Assembly: GCA_002338715.1 (NCBI GenBank)
Contig: DDIR01000013.1
Span: forward strand, 1-31,459
Length of the DNA: 31,459 bases
Origin: Phycisphaerales bacterium UBA1845
GTDB lineage: Bacteria > Planctomycetota > Phycisphaerae > UBA1845
Direction of reading: 5' to 3'
Positions 1-8,601 of the stretch are shown piece after piece. Position 1 is the stretch's first letter, and the number at the start of each line of letters is the position of its first letter. A program made the translations under genes and the position numbers. Below the pieces are notes generated by a model. That model was given only the letters and a program-made list of their open reading frames with translations. It was not told where the DNA came from and searched no databases.

Positions 1-2
1 CC

Positions 3-671
3 TGGATTAAAAACGCTCTAGACGAGACACGTTCGAAGCGACCTCAGTTGGACGCTCTTTCAAGATTCGCCTGTTTGCGCGAATTGCTTGTGAGTGGGCA
101 TACCAAGCAATTGCATCGAGTGGCCGATCTGCCCTTGCTCGAGAAACTGCGACTCACACGACTTGGTTCGCCGGATCTGGGCTTTCTCGAAGCGGTTCCA
201 AAGCTGTGGTGGCTGGAATTCGTTCTCGGCGGAAGCAATGACTTATCAGCCATTGCGAGTGTCGACAACTTGAAGCACCTGGAGGTTTGCTGGGTCCGCG
301 GTCTTGGGGACCTTGGCTTCATATCACGCTGCACCAACCTTCAGTGGCTTGGGATTGATCGATTGAAGCAAGTTCAGAATCTTCCTGATTTCACGCGGCT
401 CAAGAAACTGCGCGCACTTTCTCTTTGCACGTTGCGAAGCCTGAAAAGTGTCGATTCCATTGAGGGGGCGCTTGCACTGGAGTGGTTTGGATTCGGTGAT
501 GCCTCCAACCTGAAGCCAGAAGACTTCCGCCGCGCCTTGCAGGCCCCTTCCCTGAAGCGCGCGACTGTCGGCTTCGGAAGCGAAAAACGGGACCGCCTGT
601 TTGAACAGATTGCGGCCGAGTACGGAATCGAAACGGAGGCCAAGTATGAGCCGTTTCGATATCAATCATAG
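3..671 (+). CDS. Leucine-rich-repeat protein, 5' end cut by window edge
   Basis: The reading frame is open from the first bases of the window to the TAG at 669-671, so the true start lies upstream; the TTG at 48 is only an internal possible start. The product has irregular leucine-rich repeats of about 22-25 residues, with recurring L-x-x-L-x-x-L patterns such as LPLLEKLRLTRL, VDNLKHLEVCWV, CTNLQWLGIDRL and LKKLRALSLCTL. Such repeats form a curved solenoid that usually binds proteins. No signal peptide or partner domain is visible because the N-terminus is missing. The stop codon lies 2 nt before a dispersed hairpin repeat, which may serve as its 3' end. LRR fold is confident; the role is unknown. 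Confidence 0.8.
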   Translation, partial: WIKNALDETRSKRPQLDALSRFACLRELLVSGHTKQLHRVADLPLLEKLRLTRLGSPDLGFLEAVPKLWWLEFVLGGSNDLSAIASVDNLKHLEVCWVRGLGDLGFISRCTNLQWLGIDRLKQVQNLPDFTRLKKLRALSLCTLRSLKSVDSIEGALALEWFGFGDASNLKPEDFRRALQAPSLKRATVGFGSEKRDRLFEQIAAEYGIETEAKYEPFRYQS

Positions 672-673
672 TC

Positions 674-867
674 GGGTGGCCTGCCTCCTTTGGAGGCGGG
701 GGAGGCGATGATCCGTGGCGCTGACTTTCCTACGCTTTGATTGTCAACACTTGTCACTGCCATAGAACCATCGACAATTTGCGAGTGCCAAAGCGTGGCA
801 CTATCACGCGCCCCGCTGAAGCACAGCGTATCATCGACTCCCCCATGTTTGAAAACATGGGACACCC
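674..867. repeat. REPIN-like element: two hairpin repeats in inverted orientation
   Basis: The left arm (674-714, plus) reads GGGTGGC, a hairpin with loop TTT at 689-691, then GGAGGCGATGATCC. The right arm (830-867, minus) has the same flanks, but its stem is CCCATGTTT/AAACATGGG. Between them, 785-803 holds a second inverted repeat, GTGCCA-AAGCG-TGGCAC. The element fills the gap between two convergent genes (ending at 671 and 904) and could act as a two-way terminator; that is inference. Confidence 0.75.
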
Positions 868-903
868 CGCCTTGGCGATGTACAACGTGGTCCGAACGAC
901 TGA

Positions 904-1920
904 CTACAGACCATCAATCCATTCCTGAACGTCCGCTTCGGCTGTTACCGGGGGGCATTGCGTTTGGTCAGTGATGCACATGTCGTCGTAAGCGAACTCG
1001 AATTGTTCGGCAGCACTTCGAAATGCCTCTTCTACTTCGGGCGGCATGGATGCATCGGACGGGTCAGGCAGGCGAGTCATGATGTTCAACCCAGCATATT
1101 CGCCGACGGGTGTTGAGCCGCAATAGGTGTACATGATCCAGTCGGGATCCGGGCGCGAGAGAATGTACCAACGTTCACGCTGCGGTTGTAGGGGCGGGTT
1201 GGTGTAGGGTACATCCAGCCGACCCGGTTCCTCTTCACTGATGCTGGGTTCTCCGATCAGGTGTACGACTCCCTGATCGCCGCAACTCCCGTCGTCAGCC
1301 GGGGCACAGAACGACGTGTGATACCACCACTGGTCGGCTCGGTAGATCCACGAGTCCGACCTGCAGGGCAGTGCGTCATATCCACCCTCCCAATTCGAAC
1401 CGGGAATGCCGCAGTTCAATCCCCGAACTTCCAGCCAGGTTCCTTCAATTTCGTCGAGGCTTTCAATGATGTAGACATCGTCGATGTTCTCGCTCGTCAC
1501 AGGGCATTGGCCATCGGTTCCTTCGGGCAATGATGGCAAGCAGCCGTTATTTGCGAAGCACTGCACGAGCGAGCCGTACAATTCGCTCGCCTGCCCTTGG
1601 GCAAGTTGGCACACCAGGTGGCAGGCCTGCTGTTCGCTTCGCGCCCCCCGAGAACCACACTCCGCGTTGCATTCAAGCGTTTCACGGCATGCGGGTTCGA
1701 AGAGGCAGGCGATCGATTGAAACAGGCAACGCGTGAGGCCACAGAAGATCAATTCGATGTCGAATGTTGCCGTGCTTTCGGTGTTGCGATTGGACTGCTC
1801 AACACTTGGTGCCGAGTGGTCTGAAGAAGTTGGCGCAAAGAAGGTCGCAGAGTCGCAACTCAGCCCCAGCGGGAGAAGTCCCAACACGCATGGAATCGCT
1901 CTGTTCACTCTTGACTTCAT
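904..1920 (-). CDS. Cys-rich exported protein, putative lipoprotein
   Basis: 338 aa. The N-terminus has basic residues, a hydrophobic stretch (about 10-20) and Cys22 in LGLSC, which suggests a type II signal peptide. The lipobox is not canonical because Gly sits at -3. After a Ser/Thr-rich linker comes a Cys-rich region (about residues 58-135) with many regularly spaced Cys, likely disulphide-bonded in the periplasm. The C-terminal half is rich in Trp, Tyr, Pro and acidic residues and contains more Cys pairs. GGTGGA lies ahead of the ATG at 1920. No family was recognised. It is convergent with the LRR gene, and its 3' end borders the REPIN-like element. The call rests on export signal and composition only. 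Confidence 0.7.
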   Translation of the reverse strand: MKSRVNRAIPCVLGLLPLGLSCDSATFFAPTSSDHSAPSVEQSNRNTESTATFDIELIFCGLTRCLFQSIACLFEPACRETLECNAECGSRGARSEQQACHLVCQLAQGQASELYGSLVQCFANNGCLPSLPEGTDGQCPVTSENIDDVYIIESLDEIEGTWLEVRGLNCGIPGSNWEGGYDALPCRSDSWIYRADQWWYHTSFCAPADDGSCGDQGVVHLIGEPSISEEEPGRLDVPYTNPPLQPQRERWYILSRPDPDWIMYTYCGSTPVGEYAGLNIMTRLPDPSDASMPPEVEEAFRSAAEQFEFAYDDMCITDQTQCPPVTAEADVQEWIDGL

Positions 1921-2112
1921 CGGCTTGGTCCACCGGCACGCGTATCAGAATTGCCAATGGATGACTGCATTCCCCTTGAGTCAAAGACCTTGGTCATTCA
2001 CATTCGAGGTATTCTAGTATGCCTCGCTCGCAATCGCCAAGTGATCACACGCAACCGGTTGCCGGGAGTGGGCAAGGCATTAACTTTGTGTGTTGCAGCG
2101 TTGGTTTGAATG

Positions 2113-2790
2113 TTATTGGATTTCGACGCGGATGAATTCGCCTGAGCGTTTCACCAGATCGTAGACTTCTTCCACGTTCCAATCGCGGCGAAAGCGGAGT
2201 TCGTATTCGGCGATGACGCGGTTATCTTGTTTCTGATGGTCGAGTGATACGCGAAGGATCGTGGCGCCGCCGGATTCGATCGCGCTTCGCCATCGGTCCA
2301 ACTCGTCGGGGTCGCTCAGCGTGATGGACACCCGCCGGTAGTGATGACTCTGCACCAGGTGGCCGACCTGCCGCATCGCCGTCAACGTGAACAGGGAGAG
2401 CGCCGCACCAACGCCCGCGACGACGTACATGCCCAAGCCGGTCGTCAAACCGAGTGCCGCGACGATCCAAAGCGAAGCGGCTGTCGTCAGCCCGTGCACC
2501 GACCAGTCGGTCTTCATGATGACGCCGGCTCCGAGAAATCCGATCCCGGTCAACACGCCATAAGCAAGTCGGGCCGGGTCGAGTCGCACGACGGTGTCTT
2601 CGCCGAGGTGGCTGTAGAGTCGAACGAAGTGCGTCGAGCCAAGCATCACCACGCAGCAGCCCAGGCAGACAAGAATGTGCGTGCGAAAACCAGCCGCCCG
2701 CCCATGGTACTCGCGCTCAAGCCCAACGGCTCCGCCGATGAGGACGCAAAGCAGCAAGCGTCCAATCGCAATCCATTGCCAGTTTTCCAC
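2113..2790 (-). CDS. MgtC/SapB family membrane protein
   Basis: Matches the MgtC/SapB family: an N-terminal hydrophobic domain with the signature GLEREYHGRAAGFRTHILVC, then GIGFLGAGVIMK and TTAASLWIVAALGL, giving about four to five membrane segments in the first 140 residues. A soluble ACT-like C-terminal domain of about 80 residues follows. Members are inner-membrane proteins linked to Mg2+ limitation or acid stress; the biochemical activity is not settled. I place the start at the GTG at 2790 because GGAG lies 8 nt upstream. The frame extends to another GTG at 2820, which would add ten residues but has no clear ribosome site. The gene stands alone, with a hairpin repeat just upstream (2842-2882). 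Confidence 0.9.
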   Translation of the reverse strand: MENWQWIAIGRLLLCVLIGGAVGLEREYHGRAAGFRTHILVCLGCCVVMLGSTHFVRLYSHLGEDTVVRLDPARLAYGVLTGIGFLGAGVIMKTDWSVHGLTTAASLWIVAALGLTTGLGMYVVAGVGAALSLFTLTAMRQVGHLVQSHHYRRVSITLSDPDELDRWRSAIESGGATILRVSLDHQKQDNRVIAEYELRFRRDWNVEEVYDLVKRSGEFIRVEIQ

Positions 2791-2841
2791 GACGTTTACT
2801 CCGAAAGGCAAGAAGCCCACCGCGCTAACAATCCGTTAAAA

Positions 2842-2882
2842 GGGTGGCCCGCCTCCTCTGGAGGTGGGGGAGGCGATGATCC
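2842..2882 (+). repeat. Solo copy of the dispersed hairpin repeat
   Basis: Reads GGGTGGC, then stem CCGCCTCC, loop TCT, GGAGGTGG, then GGAGGCGATGATCC. Flanks match the copies near 674, 3842, 10776, 11365 and 11470, but the stem differs. About 70 bp further on (2953-2970) is a short inverted repeat GTGCC-AAGCTGC-GGCAC in the same relative place as in the 674-867 element. The inverted partner arm is missing, so this looks like a truncated element. Confidence 0.7.
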
Positions 2883-2991
2883 GCGCGGCTCAAGTCTGAG
2901 ATACTCTATCAGCCCTTACGTCCCACCGCCAAGAAATCGCGAGCAGTCGGTGAGTGCCAAGCTGCGGCACCGACGAAACCGGCTCGCACCG

Positions 2992-3576
2992 TCAATGCTC
3001 TTCGCGGTGCCGCCTCAGCATGTCGACAAAGTCTCTTGCCGCGGACGCGATATCAGGAACGCCGTCCGAATCGACCCACCTCTGGACCTCTTGCTCCACC
3101 GGGTATTCCTGCCAAATCCTGTCCACCTTCACGAACGTGTCCGCGTCAATTGAAAAGAAAATGCAGTTCTGAAGCCCGATGATTATCTGAAATACAAGCC
3201 ATCTTGAGTCACTGGTGCGGTTGTCAATCAGTTGTTGCGCAAGTGGCCGTGCCGCCACAAGCGGATGCGCCTTGCTCAGCACCCAACAGACTGTCCCAAG
3301 ATGGTCTCTCGCTGCTGCTCCCGTGAGCAGCTTGGCCACGACATCCTGTTGAGTCTGAAGGCAGGCTGGGTCACTCAGCAATGTTGAGGAAATCAAAATG
3401 GGCGGTCGGCGATATTGAGCTTGGTGCTTGCTCAGGTCGTCGGCCGGCGCATTGATCACCTTGACCGAATACTCCAGATATATTCCGATCTCCCCGAGAG
3501 CGTTTCCTGCTTCCTCTGGGTCGCAAGAGTTCGCTAACTCCATCAACGTCGCAAGTTCTGGATTCATCGCTCCCAC
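2992..3576 (-). CDS. Hypothetical protein
   Basis: 194 aa from a GTG at 3576 (AGG 8 nt upstream); the ATG at 3567 is an alternative start giving 191 aa, with GGAG unusually close. No signal peptide or membrane segment is apparent. The sequence is mixed alpha-helical with a fairly acidic C-terminal part containing several Trp and Val residues. Composition and length look like a real soluble protein, but no family is recognised. It is flanked on both sides by hairpin repeats, so it is probably transcribed alone. Confidence 0.55.
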   Translation of the reverse strand: MGAMNPELATLMELANSCDPEEAGNALGEIGIYLEYSVKVINAPADDLSKHQAQYRRPPILISSTLLSDPACLQTQQDVVAKLLTGAAARDHLGTVCWVLSKAHPLVAARPLAQQLIDNRTSDSRWLVFQIIIGLQNCIFFSIDADTFVKVDRIWQEYPVEQEVQRWVDSDGVPDIASAARDFVDMLRRHREEH

Positions 3577-3998
3577 ATCATCGACCTAGAACACAAGATT
3601 CCGTGCTGACCAATTCTCTACATCCAGACGATACTACTCCGGCGCAATAGAACTCCTGCAGAACGTTGCATCTGCCAAACGACGGGTAAACAGCACCGTT
3701 TAGAGGCTGCGTAGCCGATGATCCCCGTTGCACGACATTTGATCACTTTACCAACCGTTGGACGGCCTCGCCAAGAAATCACGAACAAATGGCAAGTGAC
3801 GACAATTGTCACCAAGTGTACGATGAGCCGCTTTGGCGCTGATCATCGACTCCCCCATGTTTGAAAACATGGGCCACCCTTTGCTTGGTTGGTTGCATTC
3901 AAAAAAAGAACGATGAGTGGAGTTGCCTGCCTTTAGCTCTGATGAATTGGTCGGCAGAATTTACGACCCGGCAGCAAGCGAAGGCTCGTTATCTTCGT
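3577..3998. other. Intergenic region occupied mostly by a REPIN-like element
   Basis: No convincing gene is present. The open frame at 3618-3815 (minus) is low-complexity and overlaps the repeat. The region contains the inverted-repeat element described at 3683-3879; the rest shows nothing recognisable. Confidence 0.6.
3683..3879. repeat. REPIN-like element, left arm degenerate
   Basis: The right arm (3842-3879, minus orientation) is well preserved: ATCATCGACTCC, stem CCCATGTTT/AAACATGGG and GGCCACCC. The left arm (about 3683-3724) keeps only GGGT, a weak CAGC/GCTG pairing and the flank AGCCGATGATCC. Between the arms, GTGAC-GACAATT-GTCAC (about 3796-3812) is an inner inverted repeat, at the place where the 674 element has GTGCCA/TGGCAC. 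Total span (about 197 bp) is close to that of the 674-867 element (194 bp). Confidence 0.6.
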
Positions 3999-4292
3999 TC
4001 AATGCTGACGCGGTTTCTTTGAGCGGGTTTTGGGTTTGTGGTCGCCATTTGGCTCGATGGACACGACGTGGATGGGATCCAGCACCATCCAGTCGTCGGC
4101 GGGCTTGTCCGTTTTTAGGGTTGCGGGTTCGCGAGTTGTCTGCTTTGACGGTAATGCGATGAACATCCGCCTTGCCGTTACCAGCGCTTGCTCCGGATGC
4201 CGAATGACCACACTGCTACCGTCGGTCATTCGCATCCGAAACGATTCGAATGGCCGGACCTTTAAGAGCTTGTTGATTTCGCCAGCTTGCAT
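3999..4292 (-). CDS. Small conserved protein of the 'RPFESF' type, common in planctomycetes
   Basis: 97 aa starting at the ATG at 4292. The N-terminal half, LLKVRPFESFRMRMTDGSS followed by V-x-H-P-E, fits a family of short proteins I associate with planctomycetes, with a pattern like LL-x-A-Q-PFRPF-x-I-x-x-x-DG-x-x-x-x-V-x-HPE. Their function is unknown. The C-terminus is a short basic tail rich in Lys, Arg and Pro. The frame continues upstream into rho to 4511, but that part is antiframe rho sequence and not plausible protein. No Shine-Dalgarno is seen; TATAAT lies 6 nt before the ATG. It follows rho by 20 bp on the same strand, so read-through from rho is also possible. Confidence 0.75.
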   Translation of the reverse strand: MQAGEINKLLKVRPFESFRMRMTDGSSVVIRHPEQALVTARRMFIALPSKQTTREPATLKTDKPADDWMVLDPIHVVSIEPNGDHKPKTRSKKPRQH

Positions 4293-4298
4293 GTCTCT

Positions 4299-4304
4299 AT
4301 TATA
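4299..4304 (-). promoter_or_regulatory. Candidate -10 box (TATAAT) placed for a leaderless transcript
   Basis: A perfect TATAAT on the minus strand ends 6 nt before the ATG at 4292, so a transcript would begin at or next to the start codon. The region 17 nt upstream (ATGAAT) is a weak -35, and there is no Shine-Dalgarno. It lies between the rho stop (4313) and the small gene. Confidence 0.45.
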
Positions 4305-4312
4305 GCATCTCG

Positions 4313-5821
4313 CTACGCCAGATTCATGGTCATCAGGAATTCGGCGTTGGTGCGCGATTTGCTTAGTCTGGTTCGCAGCAATTCTATTGCTTCGACCGGG
4401 TTCATGTCGCTTAGGACTCGGCGGAGGCGGTAGACGAGTTCCAGCTCTTTTGGATCGAGCAGGAGTTCTTCTTTTCGCGTTCCGCTGGCTGCGACGTCGA
4501 TGGCCGGCCAAACCCGCTTGTCGACCAGGCGGCGGTCGAGGTGCAGTTCGGCGTTACCCGTGCCTTTGAACTCTTCGAAGATGACTTCGTCCATCTTGCT
4601 GCCGGTATCGACGAGTGCGGTTCCGATGATCGTCAGTGAGCCGCCTTCTTCGATATTACGAGCCGCGCCGAAGAAGCGTTTGGGTTTCTGCAGGGCGTTG
4701 GCATCGACACCACCGGAGAGAATCTTTCCGGAGTGCGGTATCTCGGTGTTGTGGGCGCGGGCGAGGCGCGTGATCGAGTCGAGCAGGATCACCACGTCGC
4801 GGCCATACTCGACGAGACGACGCGCTTTTTCGATCACCATCTCAGCCACCTGCACGTGCCTGGATGCCGGCTCGTCGAAGGTGGAGCTGACGACTTCGGC
4901 TGGCGTGTTGCGCTGCGTGTCGGTGACTTCTTCCGGGCGTTCGTCGATCAAGAGGATGATGACGTAGGCTTCGGGGTGGTTCTTGGAAATGGCGCAGGCC
5001 ATCTTCTGCAAGAGCACGGTTTTACCGGTACGCGGCGGGGCGACGATGAGCATACGCTGGCCCATACCGATGGGCGCGACGAGGTCGACGATGCGCATGT
5101 TCACTTCGCTCGGTTCGGTTTCGAGGATCAGCCGCTTCTCCGGGTGGAGTGCGGTGAGGTCTTCGAAGTTGGTGCGGTCGGTGACTTCATCTGGATCGGC
5201 AAAGTTGATCGCTTCGACGCGCAGAAGCGCGAAGTAACGCTCGGATTCCTTGGGTGGTCTGATCTGCCCGGCGACGGTGTGACCCGTGCGCAATCCGAAG
5301 CGACGGATCTGCGAGGGGCTGACGTAAATGTCGTCGGGGCAGGGCAGGTAGTTGTATTCGGGGCTGCGGAGGAAGCCGAAACCATCGGGCAGGATTTCGA
5401 GGACGCCCTCGCCATACATCATGCCGGTCTGATGGATGCGCTGCTTGAGGATGCGGAAGATCAGGTCCTGTTTCTTCAGGCCGCTGTGCTCTTCCAGGCC
5501 CTCGCCGCGAGCGACTTCGTGGAGTTCCGTCACCGTCATCTTCTGGAGTTCGGTGATGTGAACGCTGCCACGCTTGACTTCCTCGTACTTGGCATGGGTT
5601 TCCGGATCGACCGGTGGCGTTTCTTCGCCGCCATTGGTTGGAGGTGCCTTCTTCACGGCTTCGGGTTCAGCTTCGGCGACGGCAGACGCAGCGCGCGACG
5701 GCGACGATGAACGCGGCTTCGATGATGAAGCGCTCTTCCGCTTGGTGGTTGGTTTTGAGGAAGAGGGTTTTGAAGAAGATTTGGACGAACTGCTGCGTGA
5801 GCGGCCGGTGTTACCTGCCAT
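4313..5821 (-). CDS. rho: Transcription termination factor Rho
   Basis: 502 aa hexameric RNA-dependent ATPase/helicase that ends transcription. Residues 1 to about 85 are a disordered extension rich in Ser, Lys, Pro and Ala that E. coli Rho lacks. From about 90 the sequence follows E. coli Rho closely: the N-terminal helical domain with [12 protein letters not shown], the cold-shock-like RNA-binding domain ([28 protein letters not shown]), Walker A APPRTGKT (261-268), Walker B VVILLDS (343-349), [18 protein letters not shown] as the secondary RNA-site loop, and [13 protein letters not shown] near the C-terminus. Two local differences from E. coli are Arg for Lys181 beside Walker A and NTPA in place of the usual VKG before EVV. 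The start ATG at 5821 has GGAGG 10 nt upstream. Confidence 0.98.
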   Translation of the reverse strand: MAGNTGRSRSSSSKSSSKPSSSKPTTKRKSASSSKPRSSSPSRAASAVAEAEPEAVKKAPPTNGGEETPPVDPETHAKYEEVKRGSVHITELQKMTVTELHEVARGEGLEEHSGLKKQDLIFRILKQRIHQTGMMYGEGVLEILPDGFGFLRSPEYNYLPCPDDIYVSPSQIRRFGLRTGHTVAGQIRPPKESERYFALLRVEAINFADPDEVTDRTNFEDLTALHPEKRLILETEPSEVNMRIVDLVAPIGMGQRMLIVAPPRTGKTVLLQKMACAISKNHPEAYVIILLIDERPEEVTDTQRNTPAEVVSSTFDEPASRHVQVAEMVIEKARRLVEYGRDVVILLDSITRLARAHNTEIPHSGKILSGGVDANALQKPKRFFGAARNIEEGGSLTIIGTALVDTGSKMDEVIFEEFKGTGNAELHLDRRLVDKRVWPAIDVAASGTRKEELLLDPKELELVYRLRRVLSDMNPVEAIELLRTRLSKSRTNAEFLMTMNLA

Positions 5822-5913
5822 CGAAATTTAACCTCCACAGGGGTCGATCTAAGATCAAGCTTGGGTTTTGTATCAGAGACATAAAGGGTTGAAACACTTT
5901 GTAAACCACTCGC

Positions 5914-5933
5914 GGCGCAATTTACCTTGCGCC
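5914..5933 (-). promoter_or_regulatory. Hairpin in the rho leader
   Basis: GGCGCAA-GGTAAA-TTGCGCC (minus strand) is a perfect 7-bp stem with a 6-nt loop, about 93 nt ahead of the rho start. rho is autoregulated through its leader in E. coli, so a structured leader is worth noting. There is no direct evidence for function here. Confidence 0.35.
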
Positions 5934-6137
5934 GAAACCATGGGATATTCGCTTGTTTGAAGTGAATTGAGCGATCGGGATCGATAAACTGAGCCCATGT
6001 CACTCTTGCATTTTGAGGGAGCCACCGACCAGCGATGACGTTCTTCCTGTTTCTTATTAATCTTGTACTCTTGAACGGCTTCTAATGCAACGGCTGCCCC
6101 ATTTCTTTCTGAATCATTGCCATTTTGACGCTGCGCG

Positions 6138-6165
6138 GTGGGTGATCCGATGATGGATCAGCCAC
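6138..6165 (-). terminator. Hairpin downstream of coaE, possible terminator
   Basis: GTGG, one mismatch, TGATCC, loop GATGAT, GGATCA, mismatch, CCAC. It lies 42 nt past the coaE stop on the minus strand but is not followed by a T-run, so it may end transcription weakly or by Rho, or may just be an inverted repeat. Confidence 0.3.
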
Positions 6166-6206
6166 GGGCAATAAAAAGCGGGATTAGAAATCACCAATAT
6201 CAGAAT

Positions 6207-6863
6207 TCAATCGGTTGACGACGGGCCCTTTTCAAGGGATTGCAGAATGTCATCAACAGAGGAGCGAAGTTCATCGAGGTCCGACGAGTTGTTTGCTAAT
6301 ACATGATCGGCTCTCGTTCGCTTCTTGTCCAGTGCAAACTGCGATTTTTCTCGCTGACGCCACTGATCTTCGGACCAGCCGCGGGACCGAACGACCCGCG
6401 AAAGGCGGGTTTGGTCGTCGGCATCGACGAAAACGACGCTGTCGCACTTGGCGTCCAGACCGGCTTCGAGGAGCAGGGGGCTGTCCAACACGATCGCCCG
6501 GACACTTGGCGTGGCCCGGAACTCGGCCAACATCCGATCGCTTTCACGCGCGATTCGGGGGTGTAAAAACGACTCCAACCGCTTGCGTTGCGAGGGGTCC
6601 TGAAAGACGACGGATGCGATGGCTTTGCGGTCGAGCGTGCCCGATTCGGTGAGGATTTTTTCGCCCCACCAACCGGTCAGTTCCGCGATGACTTCGGGGT
6701 CGGCGAGCTGTTGACTATTGAGATCGTCGGAATTGATAACGGCACAACCGGCATCGGCGAAGGCGCTCGCCACCGTGGACTTTCCGGAGCCGATTCCGCC
6801 TGTGATGCCGATGACAGGCTTGTGCCCGCTGGTCGATTTGTCTGTTTCGGGTTTGTTGGGCAA
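6207..6863 (-). CDS. coaE: Dephospho-CoA kinase
   Basis: 218 aa, the usual length for CoaE, which phosphorylates the 3'-OH of dephospho-CoA in the last step of coenzyme A synthesis, in the cytoplasm. The P-loop GGIGSGKS is at 22-29, followed by the family's V-x-x-A-F-A-x-x-G and INSDDL (substrate-binding Asp), FLHPRI and VLDSPLLLEAG in the CoA-binding lid region, and the C-terminal RVVRSRGWS segment. The first 15 residues are a short hydrophilic extension. The only start in frame near the N-terminus is a TTG at 6863, with GGAG 11 nt upstream. It is divergent from the DUF368 gene, with 211 bp between. Confidence 0.95.
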   Translation of the reverse strand: MPNKPETDKSTSGHKPVIGITGGIGSGKSTVASAFADAGCAVINSDDLNSQQLADPEVIAELTGWWGEKILTESGTLDRKAIASVVFQDPSQRKRLESFLHPRIARESDRMLAEFRATPSVRAIVLDSPLLLEAGLDAKCDSVVFVDADDQTRLSRVVRSRGWSEDQWRQREKSQFALDKKRTRADHVLANNSSDLDELRSSVDDILQSLEKGPSSTD

Positions 6864-6903
6864 GCCGTTGCGGTCTCCAATTTCGTGATGACGTAATGAC
6901 GGG

Positions 6904-6909
6904 ATTATA
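6904..6909 (-). promoter_or_regulatory. Candidate -10 box for coaE
   Basis: A perfect TATAAT on the minus strand, 40 nt ahead of the TTG start. The -35 region at 16-18 nt spacing does not match TTGACA, so only the -10 element is supported. Confidence 0.4.
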
Positions 6910-7074
6910 GCGGATGGTTAGTCGATTTTCCCCATTGGAATCCGTGCGTTGTCGCGCGGCACTCGACGCGGCAGCATCAAGTCGATACAAGGTTGACCCG
7001 TCACATATGAATCACACATTGGGCGACGGGACGTTGATGAAGTCACGAGATTTTTCACCCGGGAGTTTCTCGCG

Positions 7075-8118
7075 TTGGATACGAACGAAGAGCGGAAGTC
7101 AATGATGTCGGCTGGCCATGGTTGCCTGGTGGCGATCGGTGGCGTGCTGATGGGAATCGCCAACCTGATTCCCGGTGTGTCCGGTGGGACGATGATTCTT
7201 GCGGTCGGTCTTTACGAAGAATTCATCGCGTCGGTGGCGGAGGTCAGTTCGCTGCGGTTTTCGTGGCGGCGGATTGTGTTTCTCGGATTGCTGGGCGGGT
7301 TCGCCGGCATTTCGATTGTGACGCTTTCGAGCGTGATCTTGTCGCTATTGTTGTGGCACGCACCGTTGATGTTTGCGCTCTTTATTGGTTTGACGCTTGG
7401 CGGTGCGCCGCTCCTCGTCAAGATGATTGGGAAGGCGTCAGCCGCTTCTGTTGTTGGAACGATTGTTGGCATCGCATTGATGGCCGGCGTTGCCCTGGCG
7501 CGCGACAGTGTGGCAATGCCGCGCAACACCGCGATGGATGTGGTGTCGGGGGTGGTGGGTTCGACGACAATGGTGCTTCCGGGAATCAGCGGTTCGTACA
7601 TGCTCTTGATTCTCGACCAATACGATCGCGTCATCGGCGCGGTGGCCGACCTGAAGGATCGCAACTTCGCATCGCTGCGAATCATCGCGCCGGTGGGCAT
7701 CGGTGCGGTGATTGGGATCGTCGGGCTGTCCAACCTGCTCAAGTTTCTGCTGAAGAAACACAAGGACGCGACGCTCGGTGTGCTGTTGGGGATGCTGTTG
7801 GGTTCGGTGCTCGGACTTTGGCCCTTCGATAAGCTGCCGCCGCACAAAGCCCTCGAACGCTGCACCGAAATTCAACTCGTCGAATTCGCCGAAGTGGCGG
7901 GTCTTGAAGGGGTCGCCGATCAGGAAGGGGTCGAAGCCCGCGCGAGCTACATCATCGAGAAGTGGAAAGACCACAAACACTCCGATTTCAATTCCAAGAA
8001 CATAGGGCTCGCGTCGGTGATGCTGTTGGTCGGCTTCGTCTGCACGCTGCTGCTCGGGCGGTTGGATAAGAGCAAGAGTGAGGTGAGTAATCTGAGCCCT
8101 TCGGCCGTGGATTCCTAA
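7075..8118 (+). CDS. DUF368 membrane protein, putative polyprenyl-phosphate transporter
   Basis: 347 aa, polytopic (about eight to ten hydrophobic segments). It carries the DUF368 hallmark GxxxGxANLIPGVSGGT with Y-E-E-F (residues 22-50) and the repeat-like VLPGISGSYMLLILDQYD (about 163-183), as expected for an inverted-repeat transporter fold. DUF368 proteins (PopT in Vibrio) were linked to recycling undecaprenyl phosphate across the membrane; whether this one does so is inference. A charged insertion (about 255-310) precedes the last membrane helix. Start: TTG at 7075 with GGAG 9 nt upstream; the ATG pair at 7102/7105 is an alternative. No linked envelope genes are nearby. Confidence 0.9.
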   Translation: MDTNEERKSMMSAGHGCLVAIGGVLMGIANLIPGVSGGTMILAVGLYEEFIASVAEVSSLRFSWRRIVFLGLLGGFAGISIVTLSSVILSLLLWHAPLMFALFIGLTLGGAPLLVKMIGKASAASVVGTIVGIALMAGVALARDSVAMPRNTAMDVVSGVVGSTTMVLPGISGSYMLLILDQYDRVIGAVADLKDRNFASLRIIAPVGIGAVIGIVGLSNLLKFLLKKHKDATLGVLLGMLLGSVLGLWPFDKLPPHKALERCTEIQLVEFAEVAGLEGVADQEGVEARASYIIEKWKDHKHSDFNSKNIGLASVMLLVGFVCTLLLGRLDKSKSEVSNLSPSAVDS

Positions 8119-8601
8119 CTAGTGTCTTTGCCGAAGCTCTTGATGCTATGACTTAGTTCACTTTTCTTTGGTACATTCCGAAATACATGTTTTGAATTTA
8201 TGTCCATGTCCTTCGATACCAGACAGTCTATTCGTCGCAACAAGGTCATTTACGGCAAGCGCTACGTAGCATGTGTTAACAGTCCTTGCGTAGGGTCCAT
8301 ACCTCACTTCAATGCTTTTCAAATAACTCATTGAGATTTCAGTGCCGTGAATTGAATCAAGTCAATGACGCAAAAAGGGTACTTGAACAGCGGCACCTGA
8401 GTTCGCTAAGCTCAAATCGGTCGGGTCGCCTATGTCGTCAAATCCATCTGGCGAAAACTTCAATAAGTGCTGTGCGTCGTCGCGGGCTTGGACTGTCGCG
8501 CGATTCGCATATGCGTAGGGTGCATCCGCCGGTCCAAGAAGCCTCCGGATTGGCGCATCATTCGGTTTGCTTGACCCTTTGTTTATGGAAAGGATAGACT
8601 T
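8119..8601. other. Gene-free stretch upstream of the glycine-zipper gene
   Basis: 480 bp without a convincing gene; the open frame at 8286-8597 has no ribosome site and a random-looking composition. A short phrase GCGTAGGGT occurs twice (about 8289 and 8515). By eye it is more AT-rich than the flanking housekeeping genes. Confidence 0.5.

Larger units (their letters stand above)
5822..6206. other. Leader region of rho and gap to coaE
   Basis: No gene supported. On the minus strand it contains the probable rho leader with a perfect 7-bp hairpin (5914-5933) and, further upstream, the hairpin 6138-6165. An open frame at 5653-6003 (minus) overlaps rho out of frame and is not convincing. Confidence 0.5.

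Noticed and set aside
2341..3153. Long plus-strand open frame opposite mgtC-type gene
   Set aside because: It lies antisense to a clear MgtC/SapB protein and overlaps a repeat and another gene; composition is Arg/His-rich as in mirrored coding frames.
3618..3815. Small minus-strand open frame in a repeat gap
   Set aside because: Overlaps the REPIN-like element and has no ribosome site or family match.
4733..5710. 325-codon plus-strand open frame
   Set aside because: Fully antisense to rho, whose identity is certain; such shadows are common in GC-rich genes.
8286..8597. Open frame upstream of the glycine-zipper gene
   Set aside because: No ribosome site, random composition and a position in a likely promoter region.
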